Below are positions 42,163 to 50,871 of a DNA stretch of 64,000 nt, piece by piece (within the stretch, counting starts at the first letter, position 1; each line of letters opens with the position of its first letter). A program made the translations under genes and the position numbers. The stretch is from UBA11612 sp964475755 (GTDB taxonomy: Bacteria; Pseudomonadota; Alphaproteobacteria; Rhodospirillales; Rhodospirillaceae): NCBI GenBank assembly GCA_964475755.1, contig CAYYXR010000005.1:1-64000 (forward strand). The letters run 5' to 3'. Under the pieces are notes generated by a model that did no database searches, was not told the origin of the DNA, and saw only the letters and a list, made by a program, of their open reading frames with translations.

Positions 42163-43359
42163 ATGGGGGTTGAGCGAGATTTCACACGCGTCGGCATTGG
42201 CTGGCAGATCGGTGCGCAAAGCGGTTGGGGCACCTATGGGGTGAACCTGGCTCTTGAGCTTGTGCGCAAGGGGATCGAACCTGCCCTTTTCATGGCCGCA
42301 TCGCAGCTCTACGTCACTCGCCCGCAAGCGGAGCTGTTACGTGTGCCCAATATGAAAATGCGAGAATGGAACGCGATGGCCATGAAGGGGGCCAAGAATG
42401 GGGGGTACGAAACCGATTTTCCCATTGTTCATGCCCTGGGCGACAAGCTGGTCTATCCAAATCGGCTCAACAATCTCAAAGGCCACCCCAATGCCGGGGC
42501 GGTCTTTTTCGAATCAGCGGACGTTCCTGCGGAAAATATCGAAGCCGCAAAGATATTCGACGTCATCATCACCGGCTCGGGTTGGAATGCCAAGGTTCTT
42601 GAAAATCTCGGCATGACCAATGTGCGCAATTGCCCGCAAGGCGTGGACATCGAACTTTTCAAGCCCGGCCCGCGTCAAAACAGATTCCCGGACCGCTTTA
42701 CCGTATTTTCAGGCGGCAAACTCGAATACCGCAAGGGTCAGGACATTGTTGTCGCCGCTTTCAAACAGTTTCATGCGCGTCACCCTGAAGCATTGTTCGT
42801 GCCTGCCTGGAATAGCCCGTGGCCGGAAACGGCAAAAACAATAAAGGCTTCGCAGCACGTCACCGGTCTGCCGAATGTCGATGCCAACAATCATTTCGAG
42901 ACAACAGCGTGGCTGTCGGCGAATGGCATTCCGCCCGATGCTGTCGCCGACCCCGGCCTTATGGCCAATGCGGGCATTCCGGGATTTCTGCGCGAGATGG
43001 ATCTCGCGATTTTCCCGAACCGTTGCGAAGGGGGCACGAACCTCGCGGCTATGGAATGTATGGCGACGGGTGTGCCCTGCGTGATTTCGCGCAACACCGG
43101 TCATCTCGATTTGATCGGCGAGGGCAATTGTTATGTTCTCGAAGACCAGGGGCCGTGCGTATCCGATGGCACCGATGCTTCGAATTTCACCGACTGGGGT
43201 GAGTCTTCCGTCGAAGAACTCCTTGAGAAAATGGAGCAGGCTTACGCCGACAAGTCCGACCGCGAACGCCGCGGTGCGGCTGGAGCGGCGTTCATGCAGG
43301 GCTGGAGCTGGTCCATTCAGGTGGATCGTTTGTTGGACGCCTTGGCGGCGTTTCGCTAG
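42163..43359 (+). CDS. Glycosyltransferase, GT4/GT1-like
   Basis: 398 residues of GT-B fold. The acceptor half begins with VGIGWQIGAQSGWGTYGVNLA; the donor half contains FSGGKLEYRKGQDIVVAAF and the nucleotide-sugar region FPNRCEGGTNLAAMECMATG, the E-x7-E type signature. It ends with a helical tail. It probably transfers a sugar from a nucleotide donor to a protein or lipid. Located 34 bases after the TPR transferase, so the two form a likely pair; no polymerase, flippase or sugar-nucleotide genes adjoin. Confidence 0.85.
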   Translation: MGVERDFTRVGIGWQIGAQSGWGTYGVNLALELVRKGIEPALFMAASQLYVTRPQAELLRVPNMKMREWNAMAMKGAKNGGYETDFPIVHALGDKLVYPNRLNNLKGHPNAGAVFFESADVPAENIEAAKIFDVIITGSGWNAKVLENLGMTNVRNCPQGVDIELFKPGPRQNRFPDRFTVFSGGKLEYRKGQDIVVAAFKQFHARHPEALFVPAWNSPWPETAKTIKASQHVTGLPNVDANNHFETTAWLSANGIPPDAVADPGLMANAGIPGFLREMDLAIFPNRCEGGTNLAAMECMATGVPCVISRNTGHLDLIGEGNCYVLEDQGPCVSDGTDASNFTDWGESSVEELLEKMEQAYADKSDRERRGAAGAAFMQGWSWSIQVDRLLDALAAFR

Positions 43360-43493
43360 GTCGAAATTTTATTTTAAAAATAATATGTTACAGGGCACCT
43401 GGCCTATTCCCACCGGCGGCGGTTTTCCGCTATCTTGCTGGGGACTCAGGCGGTCAGGGGCCGCCTTCATTTTTGTGTGGGGAGGGGATTCAT
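43360..43493 (+). promoter_or_regulatory. AT-rich intergenic region with palindrome and hairpin
   Basis: 134 bases before the first quinoprotein gene. TTATTTTAAAAATAA at 43369-43383 is a 15-base perfect AT palindrome. AGGCGG-TCAGGGG-CCGCCT at 43448-43466 forms a 6-base stem followed by TCATTTTTG, a possible weak terminator for the glycosyltransferase. GGGGAGGGG at 43480-43488 is the ribosome site for the next gene. Confidence 0.4.
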
Positions 43494-45515
43494 ATGCCCG
43501 TGAGCAAAAAACTTTTTTGGCTGGGAACCGCGGCGAGCATCACCGCTGCGCTTTTGGCCTCTTGCAGTCAGCAGGACACCAATCAAACCGATTTCACCGC
43601 ATCGGCTGGCGCCGAATGGCCGCTCTCCGGCGGCAGTTGGTCCAACAACCGTTACTCCACGCTCGATCAGATTGACACGACCAACGTCGCGCAATTGGGC
43701 GGGGCATGGTTCCATGCCTTCGATAGCCAATCCTCGCGCTCGACGCCCGTTGTCTCTGATGGCCGTATGTTCATCGCCGCCAGCACGTCATTGCTCGCGC
43801 TCGACCCGGCCACCGGCGAAACCCTTTGGGAGTTCGCCCCCGAAGGCGACAGCTTCGGCACTAAGGGCGTGGCCGTCGGTGAAGGCAAAGTATTTTTCGC
43901 CCTGTCCGGCGCGCGCCTTGGTGCGGTCGATCAGGCCACGGGCGAGTTGTTGTGGACCGCGAACGTGGGCGACGATCCTGCATTGCGCGGTCAGGCTGTT
44001 TCCAACGCGCCGACCTATGTCGATGGACTTGTGATCACCGGCATGGCCAATGGTGACTTCGGTTTCCGTGGCCGCGTCTCCGCCTACGATTCAAACACCG
44101 GCGAGCGCAAATGGGAGTTCTACACCATCCCCGGTCCGGGCGAGGCGGGTCACGACACCTGGCCGCAGGACAACGATGAGTGGGAGCGCGGCGGCGGCGG
44201 CGTATGGGTCGTGCCGGCGGTCGATAAGGAACTCGGCCTTGTCTACATCAGCGTCGGCAACCCCGTGCCGCAGTACGGTGGTGAAATGCGCGCCGGTGAC
44301 AATCTTTATTCGGACTCTGTTGTGGCGCTCGATTACAAAACCGGCGAAGTCGCATGGCACTTCCAAACCACGCACCACGACATTTGGGAAGCCGACCTCG
44401 GCACCCCCCCCATCCTGTTCGACGGCGAAGTCGCGGGCGTCGAGCACAAGGGCCTCGGCATCTTCACCACCTATGGCCACCTGTTCATGTTCGACCGCGC
44501 AACCGGCGAGCCCATTTGGCCGGTGGAGGAGCGCCCCGTGCCGCAGCACGAGCGTCTTCTCACTTCTCCGACCCAGCCGTTCCCTGTCGGGGCCGACAAA
44601 ATGGGCGGCGATGAATGCACTGAGCCGAACCTGATCCCTGAAGGGTTCCAGGCCATGTGCATGTACGAGCCCATCGATTACGACCTGCCGAACGCCATGT
44701 ATCCGATCCTGACCACCCGTCAGGCCCCGGCGGCCTATAGCCCTGAAACCGGCCACTTCTACGCCACCGGCGCCAACTGGCCGTTCTGGATGAAGCGTTT
44801 CGAAGACCCCGACTACTTTGTCGCCGTGCCCACCGGCGCGGGCGTGAAGTACGAAGGTCTGCTCGCGGCCATGGACAGCAAGACCAACACCCTGGCCTGG
44901 GAACACGTTGTGCCGTTCCGCACCCAGCAAAACGGCAGCGGCTTTATGGTCACGGCCGGTGGCTTGCTGTTCCACGGTGAAACCGACGGCTACATGAAAG
45001 CCTACAGCGCCGAGACCGGCGAACAGCTCTGGCAGTTCCAAACCGGCTCCAGCGCCAACAACTCGTCCTCGACCTATGAAGTGGACGGCGTGCAGTATGT
45101 CGCCAATACGTCGTCCGGCGGCGTGTGGGCGTTCAAGCTGAACGGCGCGGTCGCCGAACTTCCGGCGCCGCCGACCCCGCCGACGGAAACATCCTTCGCG
45201 GGCCGCATCATGCCCACCAATGAAATATCATTGAGTGCGGAAGTGGGCGACACCGGCCTTGTCGATGAAGTGCGCATGACCCACGACGAATACGCGATCG
45301 AACCGATGCGGGCTCGGGTGAGCGTGGGTGAGAGCGTGACCTTCACCAACAACGGCGAAGACGTGCACTCGGCCACTGCGCTCGATGGATCTTGGACGAC
45401 CGGTCTATTGCGCCCCGGCCAATCGAAGACGCTCACCTTCGATAAACCCGGCGTGTATACCTATCAGTGCGACCGCCACAAATTCTCCTACGCCGAACTG
45501 ACGGTGGACGAATAG
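43494..45515 (+). CDS. Lipoprotein quinoprotein dehydrogenase fused to a cupredoxin domain (copy 1)
   Basis: 673 residues from ATG 43494. Lipobox LASC with Cys24. Residues about 38-560 are a PQQ-type eight-bladed propeller with repeated W-motifs (ALDPATGETLWEF, AVDQATGELLWT). Putative metal and cofactor positions: Asp188 (NGDFGFRG, where methanol dehydrogenases have Glu), Asn256 (SVGNPVPQ) and Glu299 in HHDIWEADLG, where the catalytic Asp is expected. Residues about 575-673 are a cupredoxin: His625, Cys659, His662, without the usual axial Met (Ala at that place). It would oxidise an alcohol or sugar at the outer face of a membrane and hand electrons to its copper domain. No PQQ synthesis genes are present. 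Confidence 0.85.
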   Translation: MPVSKKLFWLGTAASITAALLASCSQQDTNQTDFTASAGAEWPLSGGSWSNNRYSTLDQIDTTNVAQLGGAWFHAFDSQSSRSTPVVSDGRMFIAASTSLLALDPATGETLWEFAPEGDSFGTKGVAVGEGKVFFALSGARLGAVDQATGELLWTANVGDDPALRGQAVSNAPTYVDGLVITGMANGDFGFRGRVSAYDSNTGERKWEFYTIPGPGEAGHDTWPQDNDEWERGGGGVWVVPAVDKELGLVYISVGNPVPQYGGEMRAGDNLYSDSVVALDYKTGEVAWHFQTTHHDIWEADLGTPPILFDGEVAGVEHKGLGIFTTYGHLFMFDRATGEPIWPVEERPVPQHERLLTSPTQPFPVGADKMGGDECTEPNLIPEGFQAMCMYEPIDYDLPNAMYPILTTRQAPAAYSPETGHFYATGANWPFWMKRFEDPDYFVAVPTGAGVKYEGLLAAMDSKTNTLAWEHVVPFRTQQNGSGFMVTAGGLLFHGETDGYMKAYSAETGEQLWQFQTGSSANNSSSTYEVDGVQYVANTSSGGVWAFKLNGAVAELPAPPTPPTETSFAGRIMPTNEISLSAEVGDTGLVDEVRMTHDEYAIEPMRARVSVGESVTFTNNGEDVHSATALDGSWTTGLLRPGQSKTLTFDKPGVYTYQCDRHKFSYAELTVDE

Positions 45516-45525
45516 GAGACTGAGA

Positions 45526-47550
45526 ATGCGAGGGTGCGCCGCTGCTCTTTGGGCGGCCGCCCTTGCGCTTTCTGCCTGTACACAACAATCGTCCGACGAT
45601 TTCAGCCGGCCCGCGCGCGAGAACTGGCCGACCATTGCCGGCGACTGGAACAGCACCCGCTATTCCGCCCTCGATGAGGTGAATGTCTCCAGTGTCGCCA
45701 AGCTCGGTGGTGCGTGGGTACAGGACTTCGGCGGTAACGCACCGCACGGCACGCCGGTGGTGGTTGGCGGCCGTATGTTCGTCGCCGCCGGCCAAAGTGT
45801 CTATGCGCTCGACCCGGTCACAGGCACAATTGAGTGGGAACACTCATTACGCGTCGGCACCCATGGTCTTTACAAAGGTGTGGCCGTGGGCGAGGGGCTC
45901 GTCTTTGTCGGCCTCGGCGATTCCCATCTCACCGCTCTGAGGCAGGACACTGGCGAGGAAGTCTGGACCACGCTCATCGGAGATCGAAATCCCGACGTGC
46001 GCGATCGCATCCAACCCAACGACGGCCAGATGATTTCTGCCGCGCCTACCTATGTAAACGGCGTTGTCATCGCCGGGCTTGCCATCGGCGATTACGGCTT
46101 GCAGGGCCGCGTGGTCGGCCTTGATGCGCAAACCGGCGAAATGCTCTGGCGTTTCAATACCGTGCCCGACCCTGGCGAACCCGGTTCGGAGACCTGGCCG
46201 GCGGACCGCGCCGAAACCAATCCCGGCGGCGGCGGCATTTGGATGAGCGCCTCGGCCGATCCCGATCTCGGTCTGGCCTACATTGGTGTCGGCAATCCCA
46301 TTCCCCAGTGGGGCGGAGAAGTACGCAAGGGCGATAACCTCTACACAAGCTCCGTTCTTGCCCTCGATATCCATTCCGGCGCATTGCGCTGGCATTACCA
46401 GATCACCCACCACGATTTATGGGAAGCCGAACTCGGCACGCCACTTATTCTTTATGATACCGAAGTGAACGGCACGCCGCGCAAGGCCGTCGCGGTGATG
46501 AGCACCTACGGCTATCTCTTCACCTTCGACCGCGAAACGGGTGGGCCTATCTGGCCCATCGAGGAACGCCCCGTTGCGCAGAGCGAACGCCTGTTCACAT
46601 CACCCACCCAGCCGTTTCCGAAAAACGCGGAACCTTTCGGCCCCTCGTGCGTGCGCGAGGGCACCGTGCCCGAAGGCTTCGAACGGCTGTGCCATTTCGA
46701 TCCCATCGACGTGGACATGCCCAACGCCATGTATCCGATGATGACCATGCGCGCCGCGCCCATGGCTTATAGTCCAAAAACAGGCAACCTCTACGGCACC
46801 GGCGCCGACTGGCCGTCGTGGATCGTGCGCGCCGAAGATCCGTGGTTCTTTATCGCCATTCCCACCGTGCCCGGCATGAAGTTCGAGGGCATTCTCGGGG
46901 CCGTCGATCCGGACCGCAACGATAAGGTCTGGGAACAGCGGGTGCCGTTCCGCACCCACCATAACGGCAGCGGTTTCACCGCCACGGCGGGCGGGCTCTT
47001 GTTCAACGGCAACACCGACGGCACATTCGAAGCGCTCGACATCTCCACCGGCGAGCAAATTTGGAATTTCCAAGTCGGCGCCAGCGTCAATCAACCACCC
47101 GCCATATATGAATCAAATGACTCACAACACATCGCCGTCAGCGCGGGCAACGGTCTGTGGGCGTTCAAGCTCGGCGGCACACTGGACGAACGGCCCGCAC
47201 CGCCCACGCCGCCCTCGGGCGTGACGTCTTTGCGCGGCCGCGTCATTCCGTCCAACGAGATCAGTATCGGCGCCATTCAGCGCGATAGCGGCTGGGTGGA
47301 CGGGGCCCATGAGCGCTTCAACGAATACGGCTTCGAGCCTTTGCGCGCCCGCACTGAGGCGGGCAAACCGGTCACCTTCACCAATACGGGCAAGGAAACG
47401 CACACCATCCGCGCCCTCGACGGCTCATGGACCACCGGCCCGATCGCGCCGGGCAATTCGGTGTCTCTCACCTTTGATACGCCCGGCGCACATATCTACA
47501 TCTGCGACGACCATAAATGGTCTTATGGCGAGTTGCTTGTGGAGGACTAG
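45526..47550 (+). CDS. Lipoprotein quinoprotein dehydrogenase fused to a cupredoxin domain (copy 2)
   Basis: 674 residues, ten bases after copy 1, plainly a tandem duplicate. Lipobox LSAC with Cys18. Shared elements include GGGGIWM, VGNPIPQWGG, GDNLYTSSVLALD and HHDLWEAELG; the latter has Glu at the catalytic position as in copy 1 and Glu rather than Asp two residues later. The C-terminal cupredoxin has a His (THTIRALDGSW), Cys and His in YICDDHKW, with Gly at the axial-Met place. The long linker PAPPTPPSG separates propeller and cupredoxin in both copies. The proteins may form a heterodimer or act on related substrates. Confidence 0.85.
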   Translation: MRGCAAALWAAALALSACTQQSSDDFSRPARENWPTIAGDWNSTRYSALDEVNVSSVAKLGGAWVQDFGGNAPHGTPVVVGGRMFVAAGQSVYALDPVTGTIEWEHSLRVGTHGLYKGVAVGEGLVFVGLGDSHLTALRQDTGEEVWTTLIGDRNPDVRDRIQPNDGQMISAAPTYVNGVVIAGLAIGDYGLQGRVVGLDAQTGEMLWRFNTVPDPGEPGSETWPADRAETNPGGGGIWMSASADPDLGLAYIGVGNPIPQWGGEVRKGDNLYTSSVLALDIHSGALRWHYQITHHDLWEAELGTPLILYDTEVNGTPRKAVAVMSTYGYLFTFDRETGGPIWPIEERPVAQSERLFTSPTQPFPKNAEPFGPSCVREGTVPEGFERLCHFDPIDVDMPNAMYPMMTMRAAPMAYSPKTGNLYGTGADWPSWIVRAEDPWFFIAIPTVPGMKFEGILGAVDPDRNDKVWEQRVPFRTHHNGSGFTATAGGLLFNGNTDGTFEALDISTGEQIWNFQVGASVNQPPAIYESNDSQHIAVSAGNGLWAFKLGGTLDERPAPPTPPSGVTSLRGRVIPSNEISIGAIQRDSGWVDGAHERFNEYGFEPLRARTEAGKPVTFTNTGKETHTIRALDGSWTTGPIAPGNSVSLTFDTPGAHIYICDDHKWSYGELLVED

Positions 47551-47559
47551 CTCCGTTCC

Positions 47560-48618
47560 ATGAACTCTGACTACTCCACCTATGATGCCGCGCTCGCGCC
47601 TCATGCCGCGCTTGGTACGGACATGGACAATGGGTTCATCAATCATGGGCCTATGGCCATCGAAGCGCTCTGTGCGCTGGGATATCCCGGCGCGGCAGCC
47701 AAGCGCGCCTCGGCGTATATTGAAAGCGTGTGTCCGCGTCCGCCTGCGCAAGTTGCCATCCGTGAAGATGATTGGCGCGAAGCGCTGGGCGTAGTCGAGC
47801 GTTACACCGATTGGCGGACGTATTTCACCGCGCAAACCGAAGCGGGCTCCTGGCATGCGGTGATGAATGCTTGGGCGGGGCGGCTGGCACCGGGGTATTC
47901 CGGCGCGGCCGGCCACGGCGTGATCCGGGTCGCTCATGCGGTGCGGGCGCTTCAAGTGGACCAGTCGCCTGCAAAGGTTCAGGAGTTCGCCGATGCCATG
48001 GCGCTCTGGGCGTCTACGTATACTGAATTGCCCGTGGCGCCACAGGTGCTGCAAACTCGTTTGAAGGCAGCGGAGGCTCTCAAAGCCGTGCCGCTCGTTC
48101 CCGAAAATATCCGCGATAACGCCGGCGACATCACCGACGCGCTGGCCGTGCTTGCGCGGGTTCCCGAGTTCGCGAACGCCGCTGACGCCGTCGACGTGGA
48201 AGGCGATGTTCTCGAAACCATGCTCGACATGGCTGAAGTGTTCGCCGGCGTGTTCCGGGCCAACGCCACCACGCCGCTTTATGGCGTCGTGTTCACCCAC
48301 GCCATCACCGGCGTTGCGGCGGCGCATGTTCTGCAATCCCATGTCTCCGATGCGGATGCCCGCCTTTTGCTGAAGCAGGCGTGGCGCTTCGGTGCGGCGC
48401 TGTATGCGGTTTATGCAATGCGCCCGCCTGAACGAAGCGCGGTCTCCACAAAACTAACGACGCAAGGGATTGTGGAGAAAGCCGTCGCCCATGGTGATGC
48501 GCATGTGGTCAAGCTCACAGAAGCTGCGGTGCGCTTCAACGCGCTGCGCCCGTCGCCGTCGCTTCTGGAGTACGCGGGGCGTTTGACTGGTCTCTTAGAC
48601 TCAGAAGCGAGCGATTAA
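47560..48618 (+). CDS. Questin oxidase-like protein (DUF4243)
   Basis: 352 residues starting nine bases after copy 2, so part of the same transcript. The opening YDAALAPHAALGTDMDNGF and NHGPMAIEALCALG, and the internal HAVMNAWAGRLAPGYSGAAGHGVIRVAHAVRAL, match the questin-oxidase family as I know it: helical proteins with conserved His residues (His29, His near 121 and 126, and one in FTHAITGVAAAH). Fungal relatives open a ring by Baeyer-Villiger-type oxidation without an evident flavin motif. No signal peptide. A bacterial role next to quinoproteins is not established. Confidence 0.68.
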   Translation: MNSDYSTYDAALAPHAALGTDMDNGFINHGPMAIEALCALGYPGAAAKRASAYIESVCPRPPAQVAIREDDWREALGVVERYTDWRTYFTAQTEAGSWHAVMNAWAGRLAPGYSGAAGHGVIRVAHAVRALQVDQSPAKVQEFADAMALWASTYTELPVAPQVLQTRLKAAEALKAVPLVPENIRDNAGDITDALAVLARVPEFANAADAVDVEGDVLETMLDMAEVFAGVFRANATTPLYGVVFTHAITGVAAAHVLQSHVSDADARLLLKQAWRFGAALYAVYAMRPPERSAVSTKLTTQGIVEKAVAHGDAHVVKLTEAAVRFNALRPSPSLLEYAGRLTGLLDSEASD

Positions 48619-49391
48619 GCCTTCAGCTTATAGCCCGTCTTAAAAATGTAGGCGGTGATAGCCATGCAAATGGCGAGGAACGCGAGCGTCATGGCTAGAC
48701 TGATTTCAACGCTCACGTCGCCCGAGCCGTAAAAGCTCCAGCGGAACCCGCTCACCAGGTACACCACCGGATTGACCAGTGAGATCGTGCGCCAGATGCC
48801 GGGCAACAGGTCGATGGAATAAAACGCACCGCCCAAAAACGTCAGCGGTGTGATAATCAGCGTGGGCACCATGGACAACTGCTCGAAGTTGCTGGCCCAG
48901 ATGCCCAGGATGAATCCGAACAGGCTGAAGGTAAATGCGATCAGCACCAGGAACGTCAGCATCCACACCGGGTGCTGGATGTTGAGGTCCACGAAAAACG
49001 AAGCCGTGGCCAGCATGATCAGCCCCAGCAACACCGACTTCGTGGTCGCTGCGCCCACGTAGGCCAGCACCGCCTCGGCATAGGACATGGGCGCGGACAA
49101 AAGTTCATAGACCGTGCCGGTGAACTTCGGGAAATAAATGCCGAAGCTGCCGTTGAAAATGCTCTGCATCAGCAGGGTCATCATGATGAGGCCGGGAACG
49201 ATGAACGCCCCATAATCGATGCCGCCCATCTGGGGAATGCGCGCACCGATGGCCGCCCCGAACACGACGAAATACAGCGTCGTCGTCAGCACCGGTGCGA
49301 CCACGCTCTGCCACGCCGTGCGCTTGAAGCGCGACATTTCGAACTTGTACAACGCCCAAACGCCGTGCCCGTTGAATCCGCTTCCGTTCAT
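48615..49391 (-). CDS. ABC-2 type transporter permease
   Basis: 258 residues with six membrane segments. VVAPVLTTTLYFVVFGAAIG, ELLSAPMSYAEAVLAYVG and FLGGAFYSIDLLPGIW are the family landmarks of ABC-2 permeases such as YadH and NodJ relatives. It probably pairs with the ATPase at 49916-50869 for export. The two genes are in the order ATPase, pseudogene, permease on the minus strand. Its stop shares TTAA with the questin-oxidase-like gene that converges on it. Confidence 0.88.
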   Translation of the reverse strand: MNGSGFNGHGVWALYKFEMSRFKRTAWQSVVAPVLTTTLYFVVFGAAIGARIPQMGGIDYGAFIVPGLIMMTLLMQSIFNGSFGIYFPKFTGTVYELLSAPMSYAEAVLAYVGAATTKSVLLGLIMLATASFFVDLNIQHPVWMLTFLVLIAFTFSLFGFILGIWASNFEQLSMVPTLIITPLTFLGGAFYSIDLLPGIWRTISLVNPVVYLVSGFRWSFYGSGDVSVEISLAMTLAFLAICMAITAYIFKTGYKLKA

Positions 49392-49416
49392 GCGGCGGCT
49401 CCGGCGTTTGTGCTTA

Positions 49417-49869
49417 CTATTTCGCTTTTGCCCATATCTCTACAAAGTCCTCGCCCTCGCAGCGGATTTCATCCCGCGCTTCGTTGATGGTGCAGGTTTG
49501 GTGCCCGGTGGTTACGGTTTCACCCCGGTGTATTTCCCAAGTGGACTTGAATGTATGATCGTCCACGTAAAGCTCCGAGCCTTTGTACCAATCGTTGAAC
49601 CAATGCATCGTGCCGTCATAGGGCGTGTTGTCGAAGTAATAGACCAGTGGCCGTCCGAAAGCGGCGGAGTGCTATACGCCGTAGCCCGTACGTGTCTTTC
49701 CGTCATCTCGCTCGAACACCCAAAACCCGCCAGCAAAAAGAGCCGGTCCGTCCGCCCAGTGCGATCTGCTTAAGTCGAGATCGAAACGTCCATCAAGATA
49801 AGCCCGCCCGTCAGCAAGCGCGCCGGAAGCGGTGAACAGAATAATAATAGCTGTCAGCAATCGGTGCAT
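49417..49869 (-). pseudogene. Small secreted protein gene interrupted by one in-frame TAG
   Basis: Reading from ATG 49869 (GGGGAGGAG upstream) gives a signal peptide (MHRLLTAIIILFTASGALA), then YLDGRFDLDLSRSHW and GGFWVFERDDGKTRTGYGV, then TAG at 49674-49672, and continues in the same frame with GRPLVYYFDNTPYDG, MHWFNDWYKGSELYVDD and a normal end at 49417. The total of 151 codons equals the intact paralogue at 52960-53412 codon for codon; there the interrupted position is Gln (CAG), so a single C-to-T change explains the stop. The gene lies between the two ABC transporter genes on their strand. Amber read-through or a sequencing error are the alternatives. Confidence 0.8.
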
Positions 49870-49915
49870 ATCTATTCTCCTCCCCGTTAGAAGCGTGACG
49901 TTATCATGAGCCGAC

Positions 49916-50869
49916 TCAAGGCGCACTCCCGTTGGCGCCGTCATTTCCGTTCTTATGCACAAGACTCACGAAGATCTCTTCCAGCGAGCTTTGCTTGGTG
50001 TTGAGGTCGCGGAACGAGATGCCGAGGTCCGACATCGTGCGAAGGAGGGACGGCACACCTGTGTGCTCGGCGTTGGCATCGAAGGTGTAGACCAACTCAT
50101 GTCCGGCGCCGGTCAGTTCCAAATTCCACTCGGCGAGCGCCGCAGGCACCTCGTTCATGGCTTCCTGCAGGCTCAACGTGAGTTGCTTCTTGCCCAGCTT
50201 CTTCATCAGCGCTTTGGTTTCGTCCACGGCAATGAGCTCACCCTTCGAGATCACCCCCACCCGGTCGGCCATTTCCTCGGCTTCTTCGATATAGTGGGTG
50301 GTGAGGATGATGGTGACGCCGCTGTCCTTCAGCCCGCGCACCATTTCCCACATGTCCCGGCGCAACTCCACGTCCACGCCTGCGGTCGGCTCGTCCAGGA
50401 ACAGGATTTCCGGCTCGTGTGAAAGCGCCTTGGCGATCATCACCCGGCGCTTCATGCCGCCGGACAACTGAATCATCATGCTTTCGCGCTTGTCCCACAG
50501 CGAGAGTTGCCGCAGGACCCTTTCCACATAGGCGGGGTCTTTGGGCCGGCCGAACAAACCGCGGCTGTAACTCACCGTATTCCATACCGTTTCGAAGGCA
50601 TCGGTGGTCAGCTCCTGCGGCACCAGTCCGATTTTGAACCGCGCCTGTTTGTAGTCGCGAATGATATCGTAGCCGTCTGCCGTAACAGTGCCGCTGGTGG
50701 GGTTCACCAAGCCGCATACGATGCCGATCAAGGTGGTTTTGCCCGCACCGTTCGGCCCCAGCAGAGCGAACAACTCGCCTTTGTTGATCTCCAGGCTGAC
50801 GCCTTTCAGGGCTTGCAGCCCCGACTTATAGGTCTTGGTCAGATCGGTGATGGAGATGATTGGGGGCAT
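49916..50869 (-). CDS. ABC transporter ATP-binding protein (ABC-2 exporter)
   Basis: 317 residues from ATG 50869; the reading to 51070 enters another gene. Walker A is GPNGAGKTT, the signature is LSGGMKRRVMIAKAL, Walker B is ILFLDEPTAGVD and the switch His is in TTHYIEEAEEMADR. The 90-residue C-terminal extension after the ATPase is typical of DrrA/CcmA-like exporters. It pairs with the permease at 48615. Start context is odd: a terminator-like hairpin and T run end two bases before ATG, leaving no ribosome site, so the true start may be a few codons in or translation may begin on a leaderless message. Confidence 0.88.
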   Translation of the reverse strand: MPPIISITDLTKTYKSGLQALKGVSLEINKGELFALLGPNGAGKTTLIGIVCGLVNPTSGTVTADGYDIIRDYKQARFKIGLVPQELTTDAFETVWNTVSYSRGLFGRPKDPAYVERVLRQLSLWDKRESMMIQLSGGMKRRVMIAKALSHEPEILFLDEPTAGVDVELRRDMWEMVRGLKDSGVTIILTTHYIEEAEEMADRVGVISKGELIAVDETKALMKKLGKKQLTLSLQEAMNEVPAALAEWNLELTGAGHELVYTFDANAEHTGVPSLLRTMSDLGISFRDLNTKQSSLEEIFVSLVHKNGNDGANGSAP

Positions 50870-50871
50870 AG

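Noticed and set aside
43494..47550. Asp or Glu two residues after the catalytic position taken as a lanthanide marker in the quinoproteins
   Set aside because: Glucose-dehydrogenase-type quinoproteins also have W-D-M-D at this place, so an acidic residue there does not indicate lanthanide use in this subgroup.
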